NCBI GenBank assembly: GCA_963557075.1
Contig: CAUWDA010000078.1
Coordinates: 1-7,850, forward strand
DNA from: Flavonifractor sp963557075
Lineage (GTDB): Bacteria > Bacillota > Clostridia > Oscillospirales > Oscillospiraceae
Length of the DNA stretch: 7,850 nt
Direction: 5' to 3'
Part shown: positions 1-6,430 of the stretch, in pieces
Layout of the letters: the number at the start of each line of letters is the position of its first letter
How positions within the stretch are numbered: position 1 is the stretch's first letter
The notes under the pieces: model-generated
The model's database searches: none
What the model was told of the DNA's origin: nothing
Seen by the model: only the letters and a program-made list of their open reading frames with translations
Made by a program: the position numbers and the translations under genes

Positions 1-9
1 CTATTTTTT

Positions 10-30
10 ACCCCCGGCATAGCCGGGGGT
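10..30. other. Short perfect GC hairpin at window edge
   Basis: A 9-bp perfect inverted repeat (arms 10-18 and 22-30) is separated by a 3-nt loop. The T-run lies on the plus-strand 5' side, so neither strand has the usual stem-then-U layout of an intrinsic terminator. It lies beyond the dapA-side terminator and may belong to a neighbouring gene outside the window. Function unknown. Confidence 0.4.
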
Positions 31-51
31 TGCCTTTGGTTCCGCCAAAAC

Positions 52-90
52 AAAAGGGCTTGCTGCATTTCAGATGCAGCAAGCCCTTTT
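52..90 (-). terminator. Intrinsic terminator of asd-dapA operon (bidirectional)
   Basis: A perfect 17-bp inverted repeat (arms 52-68 and 74-90) surrounds a 5-nt loop. The arms begin and end in AAAA/TTTT. On the minus strand the stem is followed by TTTTGTTTT, so it is a good rho-independent terminator about 100 nt past the dapA stop. The plus strand also reads TTTT after the stem, so it could stop transcription arriving from the left edge as well. Confidence 0.85.
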
Positions 91-190
91 CCCGTTGTCT
101 TGAGCGTCAGTAAAGGGAAATTTACATTACAGAGACTCGGATGATCGTGCTTTATTGTGTAGTGAACCTGTTCTCTCCGAATGAGAAAGG

Positions 191-1084
191 TCAGGCGCTG
201 AGCAGCCCAGCTCTGCACATAGACCGGCGCAGGATCTCCCGGTGGCTGTCGCCCATGTCGCACAGAGGCAGACGCAGAGGACCCACGTCATAACCGGCCA
301 GATGCATGGCGGCCTTGATAGGGATGGGGTTGACCTCCAGAAAGAGGGCGTCGATGAGGTCCATGTAGCGGAGCTGAAGTGCGGAGGCCTCCCGGAAGCG
401 ACCCTCCAGACACAGGTGAGTCATCCGCACCATGACCTCCGGAGCCAGATTGGCCACCACCGAAATAACGCCCTTTGCCCCCAGGCTCATCATTGGGACT
501 ACCTGGTCGTCGTTGCCGGACCAGACGTGGAAGCCGTCTCCGCAGAGGGAAAGGGTATGGGCCAGCAGGGAGAAATTTCCGCTTGCCTCCTTCACGCCGT
601 TGATCCTGGGATGCTGGGAGAGGGTACGGTAGGTTTCGGCGGTGAAGGAGACGCCGGTGCGGGAGGGCACGTTGTAGAGGATAATGGGCAGCTCCACCCG
701 GTCTGCAATGGCCTCGTAGTGTTTGATGAGCCCGGTCTGGGACGCCTTGTTGTAATAGGGCGTGACATGCAGCAGGGCGTCGGCGCCGGAATCCTGCGCG
801 TGCCGGGACAGGTAGATAGCGGCGGAGGTGTCGTTGCTCCCCGCGCCGGCAATGACCTTGACCCGGCCGTTGACCCGCCTGACACAGTACTCCACCACCG
901 CAATGTGTTCCCGGATGGAGAGGGTAGAGCACTCTCCGGTGGTGCCGCAGACACAGATGGCGTCTATTCCACCCTCGATCTGCTGGTCAATGAGCATTCC
1001 GAACAGGTCGTAATTGACGGCTCCACTGTGGTCAAAGGGGGTGATGATGGCGGAACAGGCTCCGGCAAAGACAGGCTCGCTCAT
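191..1084 (-). CDS. dapA: 4-hydroxy-tetrahydrodipicolinate synthase
   Basis: Cytoplasmic enzyme of the DapA/NAL class I aldolase family. It condenses pyruvate with aspartate-semialdehyde, the first committed step to diaminopimelate and lysine. The 297-residue length is normal for the family. All expected catalytic features are visible: GTTGE at 47-51 with the Thr48/Thr49 pair, Tyr111 in TPYYNK, Tyr137 and Arg142 in YNVPSRTG, and Schiff-base Lys165 in VKEASG. Each is offset by about four from the E. coli numbering (Thr44, Tyr107, Tyr133, Arg138, Lys161). The start is supported by AAGGAGGT at 1093-1100, 8 nt upstream, which overlaps the asd stop codon. asd makes its substrate, so the gene pair is functionally coherent. 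dapB is not adjacent; a terminator follows. Confidence 0.97.
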   Translation of the reverse strand: MSEPVFAGACSAIITPFDHSGAVNYDLFGMLIDQQIEGGIDAICVCGTTGECSTLSIREHIAVVEYCVRRVNGRVKVIAGAGSNDTSAAIYLSRHAQDSGADALLHVTPYYNKASQTGLIKHYEAIADRVELPIILYNVPSRTGVSFTAETYRTLSQHPRINGVKEASGNFSLLAHTLSLCGDGFHVWSGNDDQVVPMMSLGAKGVISVVANLAPEVMVRMTHLCLEGRFREASALQLRYMDLIDALFLEVNPIPIKAAMHLAGYDVGPLRLPLCDMGDSHREILRRSMCRAGLLSA

Positions 1085-1090
1085 ATCGGG

Positions 1091-2176
1091 TTACCTCCTT
1101 GAAATGTAACCCTCCGCGCACAGAAGTTCGGCAAGAAGGACCGCGCCGCCCGCAGCGCCGCGAAGGGTATTGTGGGACAGACAGACGAACTTGTAGTCGT
1201 ACTGGGTGTCGGGGCGCAGACGTCCGATGCATACCGCCATGCCGCCCTCGGTCATCCGGTCCAGCCGGGTCTGGGGGCGGTCAGGCTCCTCGAAATAGTG
1301 CAGGAACTGCTTGGGTGCGGAGGGGAGGGCCAGCTCCTGGGCGCGGCCCTGGTAGGCGGCCCAGATCTCCTTGATCTCCTCCATGGAGGGCTTGTTGGCA
1401 AAGCGGGCGAACACGGCGGCCATGTGTCCGTTGGAGGCGGGGACACGCAGGCACTGGGCGGTGATAGAGGGGGACTGGGCATTGACAATGACCCCGTTCT
1501 CCACCTTGCCCCACAGCTTCAGGGGCTCCCGCTCGCTCTTCTCCTCCTCGCCGCCGATATAGGGGATCACGTTGTCCACCATCTCGGGCCAGGTCTCGAA
1601 GGTCTTGCCCGCGCCGGAGATGGCCTGATAGGTGCAGACCAGCACCTGCTCCAGGCCGAATTGGCGCAGGGGGTGCAGGGCGGGAACATAGCTCTGGAGA
1701 GAGCAGTTGGACTTGACAGCGATGAAACCGCGCTTCACGCCCAGCCGCTTCCGCTGATCCTCAATGACCTTGATATGCTCCGGGTTGATCTCGGGCACCA
1801 CCATAGGCACATCCGGAGTCCAGCGGTGGGCGGAGTTGTTGGAGACCACGGGGCACTCATGCTTGGCATAGGCCTCCTCCAGGGCCTGGATCTCCTCCTT
1901 TTTCATATCCACGGCGGAAAAGACGAAATCCACCTGGGAGGCAATGGCCTCGATATCGGTCTGGGCGTTCATGACTACCATCTTGCGGGCCGACTCCGGC
2001 ATGGGAGTCTCCAGGGCCCAGCGGGTGCCGATGGCCTCCTCATAGGTCTTGCCGGCGGAGCGGCTGCTGGCCGCAATGACTGTGAGCTGGAACCAGGGAT
2101 GCTGCTCCAGCAGAGAGACAAACCGCTGTCCCACCATGCCAGTACCGCCAATGACGCCTACTTTGTACTTTTCCAT
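1091..2176 (-). CDS. asd: Aspartate-semialdehyde dehydrogenase, fungal/archaeal type
   Basis: NADP-dependent reductive dephosphorylation of aspartyl-4-phosphate to aspartate-4-semialdehyde, the branch point to lysine/DAP, threonine and methionine. The protein has 361 residues from ATG 2176. The Rossmann motif GGTGMVG is at 10-16, the catalytic Cys158 is in SNCS, and His251 (in NGHMAAVF) is the likely general base. The segment IPYIGGEEEK and the overall pattern resemble yeast Hom2 and archaeal enzymes more than the classical B. subtilis/E. coli types. An upstream in-frame TTG (2197) and ATG (2182) are less likely starts, because GGAGG at 2184-2188 lies 7 nt before ATG 2176 but only 1 nt before ATG 2182. 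dapA begins 6 nt after its stop, so the two are almost certainly co-transcribed. Confidence 0.96.
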   Translation of the reverse strand: MEKYKVGVIGGTGMVGQRFVSLLEQHPWFQLTVIAASSRSAGKTYEEAIGTRWALETPMPESARKMVVMNAQTDIEAIASQVDFVFSAVDMKKEEIQALEEAYAKHECPVVSNNSAHRWTPDVPMVVPEINPEHIKVIEDQRKRLGVKRGFIAVKSNCSLQSYVPALHPLRQFGLEQVLVCTYQAISGAGKTFETWPEMVDNVIPYIGGEEEKSEREPLKLWGKVENGVIVNAQSPSITAQCLRVPASNGHMAAVFARFANKPSMEEIKEIWAAYQGRAQELALPSAPKQFLHYFEEPDRPQTRLDRMTEGGMAVCIGRLRPDTQYDYKFVCLSHNTLRGAAGGAVLLAELLCAEGYISRR

Positions 2177-2183
2177 GACCATA

Positions 2184-2188
2184 CCTCC
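2184..2188 (-). promoter_or_regulatory. asd Shine-Dalgarno site that fixes the start
   Basis: GGAGG on the minus strand sits 7 nt before ATG 2176. The alternative ATG at 2182 would be 1 nt away, and TTG 2197 lies upstream of the site. This supports the 361-residue form beginning MEKYKVGVIGG. Confidence 0.8.
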
Positions 2189-2246
2189 GTTGCTCAAATC
2201 CTATTCCAATACCGGCCTGTCTTAGACCGGGAACTGGGAACAAAAC

Positions 2247-2285
2247 AGAAAAAGAAAATCAGCAGTTTACAGAACTGCTGATTTT
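2247..2285 (-). terminator. Terminator-like hairpin in asd leader (candidate attenuator)
   Basis: A perfect 13-bp inverted repeat (arms 2255-2267 and 2273-2285) has a 5-nt loop. The minus-strand stem ends in TTTT and continues CTTTTTCTG, which is intrinsic-terminator architecture. It lies between the strong upstream promoter and asd, about 70 nt before the asd ribosome binding site. It therefore either attenuates asd-dapA transcription or ends a short RNA of about 210 nt. I found no convincing second promoter between it and asd, which favours attenuation. The plus-strand tail has only TTTT and no plus-strand gene precedes it. Confidence 0.65.
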
Positions 2286-2291
2286 GTACTA

Positions 2292-2322
2292 TAATGACAG
2301 AGACGGCGCGTCTCTGTCATTA
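2292..2322 (-). other. Perfect 14-bp hairpin in asd leader
   Basis: The arms 2292-2305 and 2309-2322 are perfectly complementary around a 3-nt GCG loop. No T-run follows on either strand, so it is probably not a terminator. Seven bases separate it from the terminator-like hairpin, so the two would form successive stems in the asd leader RNA. Confidence 0.6.
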
Positions 2323-2332
2323 ACCGACAAAA

Positions 2333-2440
2333 GCAGACAGCGCTCAGCCATACACGCGGCGGCGATCCGGCGGTACTGCGCTCCGGAGGTCCGGGCGGGT
2401 GCCCTGCGCTGTGCCTGTTGCGCTGAGACTCTGAATCTGC
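2333..2440 (-). ncRNA. Candidate structured leader RNA upstream of asd (class unrecognised)
   Basis: A GC-rich 108-nt stretch lies between the promoter at 2470-2499 and the two hairpins. On the minus strand its ends can pair as GCAGA with TCTGC, and just inside as CTCAGC with GCTGAG. Internal short pairs include GGGC/GCCC, GCGC/GCGC and CCGGA/TCCGG, compatible with a branched fold closed by a terminal stem. I do not see the conserved core of the lysine riboswitch, and the segment AGTACCGCC only loosely resembles the T-box motif. Regulatory function is inferred from position only, and the pairings were found by eye. Confidence 0.35.
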
Positions 2441-2449
2441 AAGTGTAAT

Positions 2450-2479
2450 TTTACTATTTAGTTTGGTAAATTGTATCAT
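2450..2479 (+). promoter_or_regulatory. Possible promoter for the spoIID-like gene and queA
   Basis: TTTACT (2450-2455) and TATCAT (2474-2479) are separated by 18 nt, a moderate match to a sigma-A promoter, about 45 nt before ATG 2526. Its -10 overlaps the -10 of the opposing asd promoter. A sporulation sigma factor could be used instead, but I see no clear match. Confidence 0.35.
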
Positions 2480-2499
2480 AAGTTCCGGCAGAGTGTCAA
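2470..2499 (-). promoter_or_regulatory. Strong sigma-A-type promoter of asd-dapA leader
   Basis: On the minus strand a perfect TTGACA (2499-2494) is followed after 18 nt by TACAAT (2475-2470), with an upstream TGA giving an extended -10. Transcription would begin near 2463, giving asd a leader of about 290 nt. The site lies upstream of the chosen start of the divergent gene, which supports ATG 2526 rather than the longer TTG 2463 reading there. Confidence 0.75.
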
Positions 2500-2525
2500 C
2501 GAAAGCGAGATGGGATATCCAACAA

Positions 2526-4223
2526 ATGAAGCGATTAAAGATAAGAAAATTTGTGCAGATTGCGGCGCTGACGCTGGCCATTGCGATCCCTGTTGGCGTC
2601 ATCCCTGCGTCGGCGGCCTCGGTGGAGGTGGACCCCACGATCAAAGTGGGCCTGTTTTACGGCAGCTCGGCCCTGCCGGGAGCCAACCTGCTCAACGATG
2701 TGGGCAGCGGGTACCGTCTGGGTTATTATGACGGAAGCCGGAGCTTTCAGGAGCTGGCCTACACTGGCGAGACCGCCATCTCGGTGGTCAAGACTCAGAA
2801 TGTATACTACGGTACCTCTGGCAGCTGGAAGGGCTATTACGATACCATTACCTCCGACATCGCAGTGGGGTGCTGGCATCTGAGGATGCCCGGCAGTTAT
2901 GGTTCCTTTGAGGAAGCGGCTGCTGTGGCGTCTTACTATCCCGGCGGCTTCACGGCCTGGATCGACGGGGAGTGGCAGGTCAGAGTGGGGAACTACCTGG
3001 ACCAGGAGTCGGCCAGAGCGGCCCAGAACAGTCTGGGTCTGTATGATGCCGCTGTGGTGGGCACCTCCGGTTACGGTGTGTCGGTGGTCAAGACGGGTAC
3101 CAGCCAGATCCTTTTCCAGTTTGATGGGGGAAGCGGACTGTGTCTGGGGATCCAGCCCGGCCTCAGCGACCGGGAAAAGACGGAGACCATTTTCCGGGGT
3201 TATACCTATTACGGTGGCTTCCAGTATCAGCGGCTTGGCGGCGGCGATCTGACGGTGAGCAACGTGGTGGGACTGGAGGACTATGTACAGGGGGTCATCG
3301 TCCGGGAGATGAGCTCCTCCTGGCCCTTGGAGGCCCTGAAGACCCAGGCGGTGTGTGCCCGCACCTACGCCTATCGGAACTACACTGCCGGCAAACACAG
3401 GGACAAGGGCTTCGATTTGTGCAACTCCACCTGTTGTCAGGTCTACTACGGAATGGACGCGGTGACCTCCTCCAGCAGCAGGGCAGTGGATGAGACATAC
3501 GGCGAGTATGCCTGGTACAACGGCTCCCTCATTGAGGCAGTCTATTCCTCCCACGACGGCGGCGCTACCGAGAGCGGCGTCAACGTGTGGGGGAATACCT
3601 CGCCCTACCTGATCGGTAAAGTCGACCCCTACGAGGCCGCGGTTGCTGACAAGATCCCAAACTATAACTGGACAGTGACCTACACCGCCCAAGAGCTCAC
3701 TGACCTGCTCAATGCCAAGGGCTATACCAACTCCGGTATCGTGGATTTTCGGGTCACCAAGACCAGCCCCACTGGCAACGCTATCGAGATCACCTTTACC
3801 GATTCCTCCGGCAAGAGCTGGAGCAAGATCCGGGATGACTGCCGGACCTTCCTGGGTCTGCGGTCCATCCACTATACCATCACCAGTTCCGGCGCTGGCG
3901 GGGGCGGCGTATCTGTGGGGAACGGCTATGTGGTGGACGGCAGCGGGACGCTCAGCAGCCTGGATGGAGCCTACGCCATCGACGGCAGCGGGACCCTTGG
4001 CAGCCTGGGCGGAACGCCTTATATCATCGACGGCAGCGGCGCAGTCACTCCGGCCGGCTCAGGCGGCGGGGACGGCTCCACCGTGTTTACCATCAATGGT
4101 TCCGGCTGGGGCCACAACGTGGGCATGAGCCAGTGGGGCGCCTACGCCATGGCCCAGCAGGGCTATACTTACAGGGATATCCTGACCTTTTACTATACTG
4201 GAATAGAGGTGCGCGAACCATAA
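2526..4223 (+). CDS. Secreted SpoIID/LytB-domain protein with SPOR-like region and repeat insert
   Basis: 565 residues. A signal peptide (basic KRLKIRK, a hydrophobic run at about 9-27, ASA cleavage near 30) sends it outside the membrane. Residues about 141-200, around WQVRVGNYL at 150-158 and the following helix, resemble a peptidoglycan-binding SPOR domain. The SpoIID/LytB domain follows: REMSSSWPLEALKTQAV with candidate catalytic Glu261, CNSTCCQVY with Cys299/303/304, HDGG at 343, and the conserved end GWGHNVGMSQWGA at 527-539. In B. subtilis SpoIID is a lytic transglycosylase acting on denuded glycan strands during engulfment. This protein is much longer (SpoIID is about 340 residues) and starts with a cleavable-type signal, so it may be a paralogue acting in vegetative or spore wall turnover. 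The start at ATG 2526 gives a canonical signal peptide, although its Shine-Dalgarno site is weak. queA follows with a 4-nt overlap. Confidence 0.88.
   Translation: MKRLKIRKFVQIAALTLAIAIPVGVIPASAASVEVDPTIKVGLFYGSSALPGANLLNDVGSGYRLGYYDGSRSFQELAYTGETAISVVKTQNVYYGTSGSWKGYYDTITSDIAVGCWHLRMPGSYGSFEEAAAVASYYPGGFTAWIDGEWQVRVGNYLDQESARAAQNSLGLYDAAVVGTSGYGVSVVKTGTSQILFQFDGGSGLCLGIQPGLSDREKTETIFRGYTYYGGFQYQRLGGGDLTVSNVVGLEDYVQGVIVREMSSSWPLEALKTQAVCARTYAYRNYTAGKHRDKGFDLCNSTCCQVYYGMDAVTSSSSRAVDETYGEYAWYNGSLIEAVYSSHDGGATESGVNVWGNTSPYLIGKVDPYEAAVADKIPNYNWTVTYTAQELTDLLNAKGYTNSGIVDFRVTKTSPTGNAIEITFTDSSGKSWSKIRDDCRTFLGLRSIHYTITSSGAGGGGVSVGNGYVVDGSGTLSSLDGAYAIDGSGTLGSLGGTPYIIDGSGAVTPAGSGGGDGSTVFTINGSGWGHNVGMSQWGAYAMAQQGYTYRDILTFYYTGIEVREP
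3927..4049 (+). repeat. Three imperfect DGSG repeats inside the SpoIID domain
   Basis: Three related coding units begin at 3927, 3972 and 4020 (residues 468, 483 and 499). Each reads Tyr, two or three small or hydrophobic residues, then IDGSG or VDGSG; the first two continue TL-x-SL. The spacings are 45 and 48 nt. They form a Gly/Ser-rich insert between FLGLRSIHYTI and the final GSGWGHNVGMSQ block, probably a flexible surface loop. Confidence 0.75.
4205..4222 (+). promoter_or_regulatory. queA ribosome binding site and probable ATA start
   Basis: AGAGGTG at 4205-4211 lies 8 nt before ATA 4220-4222, exactly where the family's Met is expected (the protein continues KTSDFDFYLPEELIAQ). The upstream stop codon is TAA 4221-4223, giving an ATAA overlap in place of the usual ATGA. 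The only standard in-frame start upstream is GTG 4133, with no evident Shine-Dalgarno site. Confidence 0.6.
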
Positions 4224-5245
4224 AAACATCGGATTTTGACTTTTATCTGCCGGAGGAGCTGATCGCACAGACTCCGCTGGAGAAACGGGACACCTCCCGT
4301 TTGCTGGTGCTGGACAAGCATACCGGCGCCACCCGCCACATGCACTTTTTTGACCTGCCCACTCTGCTGAAGCCGGGGGACTGCCTGGTGCTCAACGACT
4401 CCCGGGTGCTGCCCGCCCGGCTCATCGGCCGCCGGGAGCCCGGCGGCGGTGCGGTGGAGGTCCTGCTGCTCATCGACCGTGGAAACAAGACCTGGGAGTG
4501 CCTGGTGCGCCCCGGCCGCAAAATGCGCCCCGGTACCCGGGTATCCTTTGGCGAGGGGCAGCTTACCGCCGAGGTCACCGAGGTGCTGGAGGGAGGCAAC
4601 CGGCTGGTCCGCTTTGACTATGACGGTATTTTTCTGGAGAAGCTGGAGCAGCTGGGCAAGATGCCCCTGCCGCCCTATATCAAGGCCGAACTCAACGACC
4701 CGGAGCGGTACCAGACCGTCTATTCCCGGGAAGTTGGCTCTGCCGCCGCCCCCACAGCCGGTCTGCACTTCACCAAGGACCTGCTCAGACAGGTGGAGGA
4801 GATGGGAGTGCGTCTGGCCTATGTGACCCTCCATGTGGGTCTGGGCACCTTCCGTCCGGTGAAGGAGGAGGACATTCTGGACCACGAGATGCATTCGGAA
4901 TACTGCATGATCTCTGCCCAGACTGCCGAGACCATCAACCGAACCAAGGCTGAGGGCGGGCGGGTGATCTGCGTGGGCACCACCTCCTGCCGTACCATTG
5001 AAAGCTGGGCAGCAGAGGATGGTACCCTGAAGGAAAGCGCCGGCTGGACCAATATCTTCATCTATCCGGGCTATCGCTTCAAGACGCTGGATTGTCTCAT
5101 CACCAACTTCCACCTGCCGGAGTCCACCCTCATCATGCTGGTGTCCGCGCTGGCAGGGCGGGAGCATGTTTTGGCCGCCTACAAGGAGGCGGTGGAGGAG
5201 AAATACCGCTTCTTTTCCTTTGGAGACGCCATGTTTATCTGCTGA
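4220..5245 (+). CDS. queA: S-adenosylmethionine:tRNA ribosyltransferase-isomerase
   Basis: Transfers and isomerises the ribose of S-adenosylmethionine onto preQ1 at position 34 of tRNAs with GUN anticodons, forming epoxyqueuosine. Cytoplasmic. Counting from ATA 4220 it has 341 residues, matching the roughly 342-residue B. subtilis enzyme. Family blocks are intact: LPEELIAQTPLEKRD near the N-terminus, LNDSRVLPARL, SAAAPTAGLHFT at 174-185, HVGLGTFRP from 205, then SGWTNIFIYPGY, ITNFHLPESTLIMLVSALAG and a C-terminal YRFFSFGDAMFI. The longer reading from GTG 4133 would add 29 residues translated from the spoIID-like 3' end in another frame, and these look non-homologous. The gene is probably translationally coupled to the upstream gene and ends at the 5261 terminator. 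tgt is not in the window. Confidence 0.95.
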   Translation: MKTSDFDFYLPEELIAQTPLEKRDTSRLLVLDKHTGATRHMHFFDLPTLLKPGDCLVLNDSRVLPARLIGRREPGGGAVEVLLLIDRGNKTWECLVRPGRKMRPGTRVSFGEGQLTAEVTEVLEGGNRLVRFDYDGIFLEKLEQLGKMPLPPYIKAELNDPERYQTVYSREVGSAAAPTAGLHFTKDLLRQVEEMGVRLAYVTLHVGLGTFRPVKEEDILDHEMHSEYCMISAQTAETINRTKAEGGRVICVGTTSCRTIESWAAEDGTLKESAGWTNIFIYPGYRFKTLDCLITNFHLPESTLIMLVSALAGREHVLAAYKEAVEEKYRFFSFGDAMFIC

Positions 5246-5260
5246 TATGACTGACAGGCC

Positions 5261-5295
5261 AAGGCCGGGACTGCATTGTGCAGTCCCGGCCTTTT
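5261..5295 (+). terminator. queA terminator
   Basis: A perfect 15-bp GC-rich stem (arms 5261-5275 and 5279-5293) with a 3-nt loop is followed by further Ts, 15 nt past the queA stop. It touches the stop codon of the convergent glycosyltransferase gene. On the minus strand the tail is CCTTGG, with no U-run, so it serves mainly the plus strand. Confidence 0.88.
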
Positions 5296-6368
5296 CACAT
5301 CCGGCTCAGCATCTCCACGTTGCTTGCCAGCCGGGGATCTGTTGGAGAGAGGACCAGCGCCTTTTTGGCCTCATCCAGGGCCAGCCCGGTGCGCCCGGTG
5401 CGGAAATAGGCCTGACAGCGCAGATCGTGGGGGAGGGGTCCCCAGGCGTCCGCTTCACTGATGTAGGTGTCCGGACGGACTGTGATGGCCAGGGCCGCCC
5501 CGGTAAAATAGAGAACGCCGTCCCAGTTCTCCTGCCGGTAGCACATCAGAGCCAGATCCATCCATGGCTCCCGCAGATGGGGCGCCTGGGCGGCGGCCCG
5601 GAGGAACCAGGCCAGGGCCTGCTCCGGCGCGCTCTTTTGCTGATATGCCTTGGCGATGTAGCGCATGGAGGCCGCCCGCTCATCAGCCCAGACGGCGGTG
5701 GGCATGGACAGATGACGCTGGAGGGTTGCGATGCAGTCGTCCCACCGGCCGTAAAAGAAGTATTCCCGGCCCAGATAGTGGACGTTGCGGTCGTCCGCCG
5801 GGTCCTCCTCCACCGACAATTCCAGCAGGGGAAGATACTGACCTCTGGATTTGGACGGGTCCGGGTGGTGGTCCAGCTGAACGCCTGCTGCGGTAACTGT
5901 GGGGCCCGGTTGACCGGGTCCCTCCCAGTTCAGGGTCTCATGGACCGGATGGACCCAGCGATAGCCATGGCGGCGGTGGATCTTCTCGTACCAGAAGACC
6001 ACTCCCTCGCCCCCGTCCGGGCGGAAGGACCAGGTATAGCGGTACCGGGCCTGACCGGCCTCCGGGGTCCAGGCCTCCTCCAATGCGGCCCGCCAGCCTG
6101 GATGAAAGACCTCGTCCAGGTCGGTGCATACGCAGATGTCAGCATCCTCCGGCACCAGGGACAGAGAGCGGTTGCGTGCCACGTCAAACCGCCAGGGTGT
6201 GACAGCCGCTACAGTAACGGAGGCTCCTCTGGCATTCAGACGAGATACCGTATCGTCGGTGGAACCGGTGTCCAGGACAACGACCTGATCCGCCTCGGAC
6301 ATGGAGTTCATCCAACGATCTACAAACTGGGCCTCATTTTTGCTGATGGCATAAACGACGATCTTCAT
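5295..6368 (-). CDS. Family 2 glycosyltransferase with C-terminal TPR-like helices
   Basis: 357 residues. An N-terminal GT-A domain is clear: ISKNEAQFVDRW near 8-19, the nucleotide-sugar-binding LDTGSTDDTV at 32-41, DVARNRSL at 62-69, and the metal-binding DxD-type DLDE at 83-86, with HHPD at 167-170. From about 193 to the end, helical segments such as YLGREYFFYGRWDDCIATLQRHL and later helices look like TPR repeats, common in protein-modifying transferases. No signal peptide or membrane helix is seen, so it is cytoplasmic. ATG 6368 is preferred over 6377 because the G-run at 6379-6384 is 10 nt before the former and 1 nt before the latter. The collagen-like gene lies 62 nt upstream on the same strand, so Thr residues in its Gly-X-Thr triplets are the obvious candidate substrate (inference). 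Donor sugar unknown. Confidence 0.9.
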   Translation of the reverse strand: MKIVVYAISKNEAQFVDRWMNSMSEADQVVVLDTGSTDDTVSRLNARGASVTVAAVTPWRFDVARNRSLSLVPEDADICVCTDLDEVFHPGWRAALEEAWTPEAGQARYRYTWSFRPDGGEGVVFWYEKIHRRHGYRWVHPVHETLNWEGPGQPGPTVTAAGVQLDHHPDPSKSRGQYLPLLELSVEEDPADDRNVHYLGREYFFYGRWDDCIATLQRHLSMPTAVWADERAASMRYIAKAYQQKSAPEQALAWFLRAAAQAPHLREPWMDLALMCYRQENWDGVLYFTGAALAITVRPDTYISEADAWGPLPHDLRCQAYFRTGRTGLALDEAKKALVLSPTDPRLASNVEMLSRM

Positions 6369-6397
6369 GGCTTTCATTCCCCCCTTGCAAGAGAGCA

Positions 6398-6424
6398 GGA
6401 GGGGAGCATGCGCAGCTCCCCTCC
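6398..6424 (-). other. Hairpin between collagen-like and glycosyltransferase genes
   Basis: A perfect 10-bp GC-rich stem (arms 6398-6407 and 6415-6424) has a 7-nt loop. No U-run follows on the minus strand, so it is probably not a complete terminator. It could be a partial terminator or processing/stability stem that lowers glycosyltransferase expression relative to the collagen-like protein. Confidence 0.5.
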
Positions 6425-6430
6425 CGGAAA

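Noticed and set aside
1172..2281. Long plus-strand open frames opposite asd and dapA
   Set aside because: These are shadows of well-recognised minus-strand genes with intact catalytic motifs. GC-rich codon use removes stops on the other strand.
2333..2440. Lysine riboswitch or T-box upstream of asd
   Set aside because: The conserved lysine-riboswitch core is not seen. AGTACCGCC lacks the TGGN tRNA-end-binding bases of a T-box, and no specifier arm is evident. Kept only as an unclassified structured leader.
2535..3872. 445-codon minus-strand frame opposite the spoIID-like gene
   Set aside because: The plus strand has a signal peptide and SpoIID motifs. The minus frame has no recognisable domain and would run into the asd promoter.
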